Origin: Xiphophorus maculatus
Taxonomy: Eukaryota; Chordata; Actinopteri; Cyprinodontiformes; Poeciliidae
Assembly (NCBI RefSeq): GCF_002775205.1
Contig: NC_036451.1
Location: 1 to 64,000, forward strand
Direction: 5' to 3'
DNA: 64,000 bases
The notes under the pieces are model-generated. The model did no database searches. It saw nothing but the letters and a program-made list of their open reading frames with translations, and was not told the DNA's origin. A program made the position numbers and the translations under genes. Positions 57,401 to 64,000 of the stretch are shown piece by piece; within the stretch, counting starts at the first letter, position 1, and each line of letters starts with the position of its first letter.

Positions 57401-58899
57401 TAATAATAACAATAATAATAATAGTAATAATAATAATAATAAAATACAGGTCCAAATGGTTCTAACAATTATTTTTAGCCCATTATTTGTATATATCTAT
57501 TGAATGATAGATATATGGAAAGATTGAAGCCTTTTTTTTATCAGATTAGCGTCACTGATCACAGTTTTATAATCAAGGCAATTGAGTTGTTAATGTTATG
57601 ATTGGTTTTTAGTTGAACCCAGAGAGAGAGGTGAGCTGAAAAGCTATAATGACGAAAAAATAAAAAATTACAATTCTGGCAGAAACATGACTTGACACAG
57701 ACCCGGCAAGTGTGCAACAATTTAGACTCCAGCAATGAACCAGTAAGTCACAGCTTATATAATGAGGCAGGGTGGAAAATTACAAATGAACCAAGTGAGC
57801 CGATCAGAGGGGATGTGTAACAGCTCTAGCAGCATGAGACCAGGGGAACTATAAGAGGAACACAATAGGAACTAAACTAATATACAAAAAGCACACAAAT
57901 GAAGGACTAACACTGATTTGTACAGAAAACAAAACACAATAAATAACTAAGAAACTAAGCACAAAGGAATGATGAACTATGGAGAAAATCACCAACAATA
58001 ATAAGCCATTATTAAATGCTTTTAGTTCTTTGGGATTTAGATGAGAACTGAAGAAGGAGAGAACAATAATAAACAGAAAGGAAACACAAAAACAAATCAA
58101 ACCATAAACATTAGTAGATCATGATAGTTTAGGTCCAATCCCTTCAAATCTTCACAATTAGGAGATGATTCCTCTGTAAACAATGCATTCTGCTCTTTGG
58201 TGGGTTTTTTTCAGGCAGATCCTCTTCCTCAATCAATTTATAAACCCCAACTTGATGCACCAAAGGAGGCCATTGGAACAGGTGCTAATAAATTTGCTTA
58301 CTACGTGTGCAAAGAGCCAGGTCTTCCTTGGATAAAGCTCCCCTCAGTTAGTCCTGCACAGATCAACACTGCTCGTCAGATCCGTAAATTCTTTACTGGA
58401 AACCTGGAGAGCCCTGTTGTAAGCTACCCACCATTCCCTGGGAATGAGTCTAATTATCTGAGAGCACAGATTGCTCGGATCTCTGCTGGTACACAGGTTA
58501 GTCCTCAGGGTTTCTACCAGGGAGGGGAGGAGGAAGATGACGAGGAAGACGAGATACCCCGAGACAGCTTTGAAGTGAACCCTGATTTTGAGGACATTCC
58601 TGTTAGTGAAATGGCTGAATCATTGTCAACATGGGTCCATCATGTCCAACACATCTTGCAACAGGTAAATCCCTTCTCTCAGAAACAGGAATATTTTCTC
58701 AACTACTCCACACATTTACTGAGTGATCATTGATTCAGGGCCGCTGTACTTGGGTGAACATAGCTGTGAAACCAGATGAAGAGTCTAATGAGGATGAGGA
58801 AGGTGATGAGAACGAAGAAGAGTCTGAAGAGGTGGAGCCAGAGGTTGGACCTGCTTTGCTCACACCTCTCTCCCAAGATGCAGGTCAGAGAATTTATAA

Positions 58900-58956
<57 letters not shown>

Positions 58957-60006
58957 GGCGTGTGTGTGGGGGGGGGGGGGGGGGGGGGTGAACACATACA
59001 CAATATGATTCTCTGGATTTTTTTGTAAAATTTGTATCTCACAGTTGAGATAAAGCTATGATAAAAACCTTTCCATTTTTTAAGTGGAAAAAAACCTGAA
59101 AAGTTGTACCAAATACTTATTTTTCATTCTGCAGTAAGCTTTATTTTAGAAAAGAAAAACATTCCCTTGGTAAAAGCGTTTAACTCGAAAATTGCTTACC
59201 AATCTGGATACCAGTATATGAATGTGTGAGTACTGTGGGTGTAGTTGGGTGTCGAAACATCTTTTAGTGGCATGTTTGACTTAGAAAGCACCCAGCAGAC
59301 TCAGAACTTTCACGTTCGTCTTACCATAACTGTGAGTTGCATTATGTCAGAAGACAAAGGTTTTCATAATGCTGCAGGCACAGTTTTGGTATTTTAGCTT
59401 ACTCCATCAGTGGTATTTTTTGTGAGACTCTGTTTTTAACTTAAAGAGGTCCATCATATCACTTTTATGACACAGGTTATGAGAAGTGTTCAACATATTT
59501 TAAAATTTTTAAAATCCTCCAGTCTTGTTGAGCCAGCTGATTCTTACCTTTTTTTCTTGTGTGTCTTCAGAAATGTTTAATACTTCTCCATGGAGCTCCA
59601 AGGTGTCCACCATACTGACTTTTCAGCATGCTATAGCTGTGCTGCGTTCTAACCTGTGGCCAGGAGCATTTGCTTATGCATGTGGAAAGTAAATGCAGAA
59701 CGAAATAAAGCTGTTTGTTTTAGTGTTTTCTCTCTGTATGGTAATACTATAACTAACAGGTTTTTTTTCACCAATCTTAGGAAGTTTGAGAACATTTATA
59801 TTGGATGGGGTCTGAAGTATGTAGGGGAGGTGTACAGCCCACCCATTCCCCCACCACCACTAATGGAATATCAAAATGGACCAGAAATCACAGAGGGCCT
59901 GGACCCAACCCCAGAGGAAGAGCAAGCTTTGAAAGAAGATTTAGAAGAGCAGCAAGCTGCCTTGGAGGAGGCAGAGGCTTCAGAAGACGATGAAGATGAA
60001 GACTAA
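53877..60006 (+). CDS. rsph4a: Radial spoke head protein 4/6
   Basis: Structural protein of the radial spoke head in motile cilia and flagella, linking the central pair to outer doublets. Coding exons: 53877-53968, 56471-56696, 56783-57070, 58215-58664, 58739-58883, 59571-59688, 59781-60006; GT/AG borders throughout; 1545 nt, 514 aa. Family hallmarks: [14 protein letters not shown] at the N-terminus, [18 protein letters not shown], the segment [66 protein letters not shown], then an acidic C-terminal tail (EDDEDED). Several Glu-rich linkers interrupt the domain. It lacks the long N-terminal extension of the ~716-residue mammalian RSPH4A/6A and is closer in size to algal RSP4/6. Whether it is 4a or 6a cannot be settled from sequence alone. 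The gene appears intact. Confidence 0.93.
54309..54384. mobile_element. Snap-back mariner-type MITE
   Basis: Two perfect 28-bp inverted arms, starting ACTGCTCAAAAAAATAAAGG, are separated by only 20 bases. This terminus is typical of a Tc1/mariner MITE common in fish. A TA-dinucleotide array starts immediately at its right end. Confidence 0.85.
54385..54463. repeat. (TA)n microsatellite
   Basis: About 79 bp of almost pure TA directly following the MITE. TA is also the insertion target of Tc1/mariner elements, so the array may have grown from the target duplication. Confidence 0.9.
54465..55560 (+). repeat. Candidate solo LTR in intron 1 of the radial spoke gene
   Basis: The stretch begins TGTTGAGGAAAATT, has a TATAAAA box near 55290, an AATTAAACTCTGTG polyadenylation-like site near 55500 and a GC-rich segment afterwards (GGAGCCCGCCTGCC). 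This order resembles U3-R-U5 and a leader. The right end and a target duplication could not be fixed, so the call is tentative. Confidence 0.35.
55690..56316 (-). pseudogene. C-terminal fragment of a LINE with restriction-like endonuclease
   Basis: A minus-strand frame of 172 codons with a zinc-knuckle-like [16 protein letters not shown], followed by [17 protein letters not shown], a PD...D motif of restriction-like endonucleases found in R2/R4/NeSL-type non-LTR retrotransposons. Everything upstream (reverse transcriptase) is missing, and the fragment ends in (TA)n near 56300, so it is 5'-truncated and dead. It lies in intron 1 of the radial spoke gene, antisense to it. Confidence 0.65.
57071..58214. 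other. Intron 3 of the radial spoke gene
   Basis: Contains an (AAT)n-like microsatellite at about 57396-57442 and otherwise AT-rich text without recognised elements or genes. Confidence 0.5.
57396..57442. repeat. (AAT)n microsatellite
   Basis: About 47 bp of AAT triplets with a few interruptions (AAC, AGT), inside intron 3 of the radial spoke gene. Confidence 0.85.
58895..58989. repeat. Compound microsatellite (TA)n-(TG)n-(G)n
   Basis: Alternating TA, then TGTGTGTG with GGCG interruptions, then a run of about 19 Gs. It starts 12 bp after the exon 5 donor of the radial spoke gene, so its length could in principle affect splicing. Confidence 0.9.
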
Positions 60007-60078
60007 TAAATATGTAATCTAAATATATATTTGAAATCTAATTGTGAAGTGAATTAAATTAGAAAATATATTTCAATG

Positions 60079-60084
60079 AATAAA
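60079..60084 (+). promoter_or_regulatory. Polyadenylation signal of the radial spoke gene
   Basis: AATAAA 73 bp after the stop codon, followed by a T-rich stretch. Canonical signal at a suitable distance. Confidence 0.6.
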
Positions 60085-61020
60085 ATTTTTTCCACTTAAT
60101 TAAAAACTCCTCTGGTCTAGGGCTGAGCAATAAATAAATGAAAATAGATGTTGACATAGACATGTTAGCAATATAAACAGAAAATTTGTCTGATAGAATG
60201 TTCGATAATTTCACTGAACTCTGATCCAGAACTGCACAGCATTCTGGGGAATGTAGGCGGAGGAAAAGCTTTAGCTCCTCTCACAGCTAGCCAGGCAAGG
60301 TGGGTGCATCAACTACCTCGTTTTCTTTGGTTACCTAGCAACCTGTTGAGTAACTTGTGCAGCAGTTTCAGGTTTTTCCATTGTGCCTCATAACTCCTTA
60401 AAAATAAAAAAACAGCAGCATGGAGAGAAATGAGAAAATGAGAACAGCTGGAGGATACTGAATAAAACGGGGAAGGTCATGCCACCAGTTTGACAGTATT
60501 TTAGATATTTAAAACAAAAACTAATCAATAATTATTGATATTGACTGATTTGATCAATCAATCAATCATCTTACATGCTTATCCCTTGTGGGATCACCAG
60601 GGGTGCTGGTGCCTATCTCCAGCAGTCAACAGGGAAGAGGCCTGCTCACCCTGGATAGGTCTCCAGTAAAAATTTACATATATAGGTCATGACATTCACA
60701 GATTAATAAATGGAATAACATTTATTTTATTCACTGCTGTTGTTGCTCACATAAACTATTTCATTATGGCAGGTTTAAATCGAACTCTTATCTGCAAGAA
60801 TACTCTGACTGAGCATTCCATACAACCAGATGGGCCAATTTATAATACTGGTGGTTTTCTTATCACTTATCCTATCTTTCGTTCCGTACTCCAGCTCAGC
60901 AGGTGGCAGTAATGCACATGTAGTCTGGCACATTTAACCGGCAGTAGATCTTGTGTGTTAAACGATTGAGGGAAGTTGGAGGTCAGTTTGTCACGTGCTG
61001 TTTTAGAACTCTCCAGAAAC
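60085..61020. other. Intergenic DNA before lonp1
   Basis: No gene. Contains a fragment of the dispersed fish repeat also seen at 23572 (60575-60665) and, at 60895-60925, the phrase CAGGTGGCAGTAATGCAC that is common in fish repeats. The final part should contain the lonp1 promoter and 5' UTR, but no core promoter element was recognised. Confidence 0.4.
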
Positions 61021-61530
61021 ATGGGCGCCTGTTTGAAGATGGCTGGTACTGTTCAGCGGATCCACAGAACTCCTTATAAGCCTGGACAGCTGTTCAGGAG
61101 CGGAGCGATTCCGTATCTGACCGAGGCCACCGGTCAGCTCCGGCTCCAGCCGTCATCGCGCTTCAACACCCTGTCTTCCGTCGGCAGCACTCCGGTGACC
61201 ACGGGCTGCAGGCTTACCCGACACCACCGCTGGGTTCGGGTCGCGGGGGTACCCCTAGCTCATACAGCTACCAACACGTCCCTTTGTGGACTAAGCGTAC
61301 CAGCTCGGTTTTTGGGTAACCGGGCCAGTGGGGCAGGTTTCTCTGGGGAGGACGGTGGGGAGAACGCGGCTTCTGGAGGAGATGAGTCTGGAGGGGATGG
61401 AGAAGCTCCCTACAGCGGACCGCAGATGACGGCTCTCACCCCCATGATGGTCCCGGAGGTGTTTCCCAACGTCCCGCTGATCGCTGTGAGCAGGAACCCG
61501 GTGTTTCCCCGTTTCATAAAGATAATCGAG
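61021..61530 (+). CDS. lonp1: Lon protease homolog, mitochondrial, first coding exon
   Basis: ATP-dependent AAA+ serine protease of the mitochondrial matrix that degrades damaged proteins. Only exon 1 (170 codons) is in the window, ending in a GT donor at 61531. The N-terminus is basic and rich in Arg, Ser, Thr and Gln with few acids ([16 protein letters not shown] and following), as expected of a mitochondrial presequence. A Gly/Glu/Asp-rich linker follows (about 105-140), then [20 protein letters not shown] and [13 protein letters not shown], the conserved start of the Lon substrate-binding domain. Start chosen at 61021 (AAC ATG G); ATG 61039 is a near alternative, and the frame is open further upstream to 60976. 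The exon is CpG-rich, unlike its surroundings. Confidence 0.92.
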
Positions 61531-61711
61531 GTGAGGATGATGTAACGTTACGTGTTTTCAGTGGCTCCAAGGTCACCGAGCGGGTGGAGACGAAGCTGAA
61601 GTTGGTTTCCGATTCCAGCTTCCGATTGGGAAAATGGGCGATTACACCTAATTTTTCCACTATCTTTCGCATCTTTAATAAACTCTAGTTTAAAAACTAC
61701 AACACCTAGAC

Positions 61712-61915
61712 CAGGGGTGCCCAAAGTCTGTTCTCGAGGGCCGGCATCCTGCATGTTTTAGTTTTCTCCCTGGTTTAACGCACCTGGCTCAAATGATGGC
61801 TCCTTATAAGGCCTAAGAAAAACACTGACATGCTGATAAGGTTGTTGGTACTACCAGGGAGAGAACTAAAACGTGCAGGATGCCGGCCCTCGAGGACTGA
61901 CTTTGGGCACCCCTG
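61712..61915. mobile_element. hAT-type MITE with exact target duplication
   Basis: A 204-bp element with ends CAGGGGTGCCCAAAGTC and GACTTTGGGCACCCCTG and an exact 8-bp duplication ACCTAGAC at 61704-61711 and 61916-61923. Internal CTCGAGGGCCGGCATCCTGC pairs with its complement on the right. It inserted into the left arm of the larger inverted-repeat element. Confidence 0.92.
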
Positions 61916-62219
61916 ACCTAGACACTCAAATCCTGAACTGCATTATTCTCAACTAAAATCAGAATATTTACAAGCATGTTTGGGATTCGTGAAACCTTTT
62001 TCTGATTTGTGAAACTTCACTTCACTTAGCAGACCGCTGCAGAAGATCTTTCCTTCCAACAGCCATCACCATCTAATTAATTAATGAGTTAATGAGTTAC
62101 ACCAACATTTAATTTCAAATTGGGATAAATAAAGTGGTTTTGAATTAAAATTGAATTTGAATTTGAAAAACATTCATGGAACAAGTGTGAATAGTAATCT
62201 AAACTTTAGCGAAGTTTTA

Positions 62220-63180
62220 CAAATCACGTAAAGGTTTCACAAATCCCAAACATGGATTAAAATATTCTGCTATTAGAGCAGAATAATATAGTCCAGGTTT
62301 GAAGTGTCTAGGTGTTGTGGTTTTGGAATTAGAGCAGTTCTAATATGAGCTAGATGCAAAAAGGGGCAAAAATGGCATTTTATTGAAGTTTCACAAGTCA
62401 GAAAAAGGGTTTCATAAATCAAAAAACAATGTTCTAAATATTCTGCTATTAGTTGAAAATAATCCAATCCAGGTTTGAAGAGTCTAGGTGTTGTAGTTTT
62501 GGAATTGGAGCAGTTATACTATGACATGGATCCAAAAAAGTGGTGAAATCAACCTTCATTGAAGTTTCACAAATCAGAAAAAGGTTTCACAAATCACGAT
62601 CATGGTTCTAAATATTCTGCTATTAGAGCAGAATAATGCAGTGTTGGTTTGAAGTGTCTAGGTGTTGTGGTTTTGGAATTAGAGCAGTTCTAGTATGATC
62701 CAGATGCAAAAAATGGCCCTTTATTGCAGTTTCACAAATGAGAAAACGGTTTCACAAATCCCAAACATGGTTATAAATATTCTCCTATTAGTTGAGAATA
62801 ATCGAGTCTAGGTGTTGTAGTTTTGGAATTAGAGCAGATCTTGTGTGACCGAGACTGAAAAAAAGGGTGAAAATTTTCTTTTATTGCAGTTTCACAAATC
62901 AGAAAAAGGTTTCACATATACCAAACACGATTATAAACAATTTGCTATTAGAGCAGAATAATCAAGTGCTGGTTTGAAGTATCTCGGTGTTGTAGTTTTG
63001 GAGTTGGAGCAATTCTAGTATGATCCAGATGCAAAAAAGTGGTAAAATCAACCTTTATTGAAGTTTCACAAATCAGATGAAAGTTTCACAAATCCCAAAC
63101 ATGGTTATAAATATGCTGCTTTTAGGGCAGAATAATCCAGTCCAGGTTTGAAGAGTCTAGGTGTTGTAGTTTTTAAACTA
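62220..63180. repeat. 175-bp tandem repeats in lonp1 intron 1
   Basis: Six copies, marked by GGTGTTGTGGTTTTGGAATT or its A variant at about 62313, 62489, 62663, 62812, 62988 and 63160, with spacing of 149-176 bp. Other shared phrases are GTTTCACAAATC and ATTCTGCTATTAGAGCAGAA, the latter a small palindrome. Confidence 0.85.
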
Positions 63181-63265
63181 CTGTAGAGTCGATTAAAGAT
63201 GCAGAAGGTAGTGAAAAATTAGGTGGAATCGCCCTTTAGATATTTCCTGAATCAAAAGCTGGAAT

Positions 63266-63335
63266 CAGAAATCAACTTCAGCTTCATCGGGTGGAGTGAG
63301 AGCTAACGAAGCTGGCTCTCACTCCAGCTGTTAAA
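63266..63335. repeat. Hairpin at the right edge of the inverted-repeat element
   Basis: GGAGTGAGAGC and its exact complement GCTCTCACTCC are separated by about 11 bases at roughly 63293-63325, just outside the right arm. Confidence 0.55.
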
Positions 63336-63714
63336 TCCTGCCTGATATTTTCCCCTCATTACTGACTGCATGGTTCAGTCAACCATTCAGAAGGTCATAG
63401 TGACTACAGTAAACGTGGCCAACTTTCTGTCTCTTCTGACAATCACTCAGGGTAGCAAATGAGGAAAGTTCATTAAAATCCTGGATAAATTCTCTGTGGC
63501 GGCCCACCATGTTTTAAAAAAAAAAAAAAAAATGTTACGTTGACAGGAAATATAAAAATATTACATGGATAAATGTGTTAGTAGTTGACAATGCTTAAAC
63601 ACACAATTGTAGTCTTAAAATCAACACACAAAAATACTGTTAAAATAAATATTTTTGTACATCTGTTAAACCCTGAATAAGTTAATACCCTGCTGGTGGA
63701 ATGCCCATGAGTAG

Positions 63715-64000
63715 GCCTGTCACGATAACAAATTTTGCTGAACGATTGTCTCAAAAATTATTGCGATAAACGATAAACATTACGTAATAATGCATGCGAT
63801 TTCTTGCCAAAGATAGATACACTTTTTCTTCAAAAGAATATTTAACGCTGGAGCTGATAAACAAAATAAACAAAACAACCAAAAACAAAAATAAAATGTA
63901 TTCTCAGTCTCCATTAACAAGAAACGCACTTGAAAAAAAACTAAATAACATAAAGCCAAAGTGGAAATAAATACTACATTCAACCAAAAGAGTGCAGATT
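63715..64000. repeat. Dispersed repeat, second copy
   Basis: Same repeat as at 48322-48665 and in the same orientation (GCCTGTCACGATAACAAATT, TTGCTGAACGATT). It is cut by the window edge. The preceding stretch 63336-63714 has no recognised feature except a run of As at about 63516. Confidence 0.65.

Larger units (their letters stand above)
61590..63290. mobile_element. Long inverted-repeat element with internal tandem repeats
   Basis: Left arm (61590 to about 61960, interrupted by a MITE) pairs with the right arm (about 63110-63290): GAAGCTGAAGTTGG, CGATTCCAGCTT-type text, ACCTAATTTTT, CTTTAAT and TTTAAAAACTACAACACC all recur in complement. Between the arms are six copies of a 175-bp repeat. 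No coding frame. The long arms and internal repeats resemble foldback or non-autonomous hAT-like elements; the superfamily is unknown. It occupies lonp1 intron 1, starting 60 bp from the exon 1 donor. Confidence 0.65.

Noticed and set aside
61021-61545. Complete small gene of about 189 codons at the lonp1 locus
   Set aside because: The conserved FIKIIEV is followed directly by a GT donor; the extra residues to the stop are intronic, so this is exon 1 of lonp1.

Overview
This window is vertebrate, very probably percomorph teleost, nuclear DNA. Four split genes have clear orthologues and canonical GT/AG introns. The spaces between and inside them are filled with fish-type mobile DNA: Tc1/mariner, hAT and L1-like elements, retroviral LTRs, and a Helitron-like rolling-circle candidate. 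There are no bacterial signatures, tRNAs, rRNAs or CRISPR arrays that I could recognise.

Layout. 1-4270: a 5'-truncated endogenous retrovirus (only the transmembrane half of env plus a 3' LTR), followed by a 5'-truncated L1-like LINE with a poly(A) tail. 4701-6510: a decayed Tc1-like transposon interrupted by a small hAT element. 6508-16383: the most striking object, four head-to-tail copies of one composite unit. Each unit is a left block, then 9-16 copies of a ~129-bp repeat, then a CpG-rich block, then a terminal hairpin ending CTAG. 17210-28084 (minus strand): the first nine coding exons of cherp; its remaining exons are not in the window. 30528-31008: a solo LTR with a 4-bp target duplication. 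31396-49167 (plus strand): dohh, complete in five coding exons. Its second intron holds an almost full-length L1 (34350-41830, minus strand) that was itself interrupted by a single copy of the composite unit (37991-39766). Its third intron holds a Tc1/mariner element broken by only two stop codons. 49168-53876: intergenic, hAT-like remnants. 53877-60006 (plus strand): a radial spoke head protein 4/6 gene in seven exons. 61021-61530 (plus strand): first coding exon of lonp1, whose first intron opens into a long inverted-repeat element with internal 175-bp tandem repeats.

How the genes relate. The four host genes are unrelated in job: cherp is a splicing factor with SURP and CID domains, dohh matures eIF5A by hydroxylating deoxyhypusine, the radial spoke protein belongs to motile cilia, and lonp1 is the mitochondrial Lon protease. 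They are separately transcribed; cherp and dohh are divergent, with about 3.3 kb between their start codons.

The main candidate novelty is the composite unit. It has an asymmetric structure, a 3' hairpin followed by CTAG, internal tandem repeats, head-to-tail copies without intervening host DNA, and a solitary copy nested in an L1 that reveals both ends. These traits fit a non-autonomous Helitron/Helentron-type rolling-circle element, but no replicase is encoded here, so the class is inferred.
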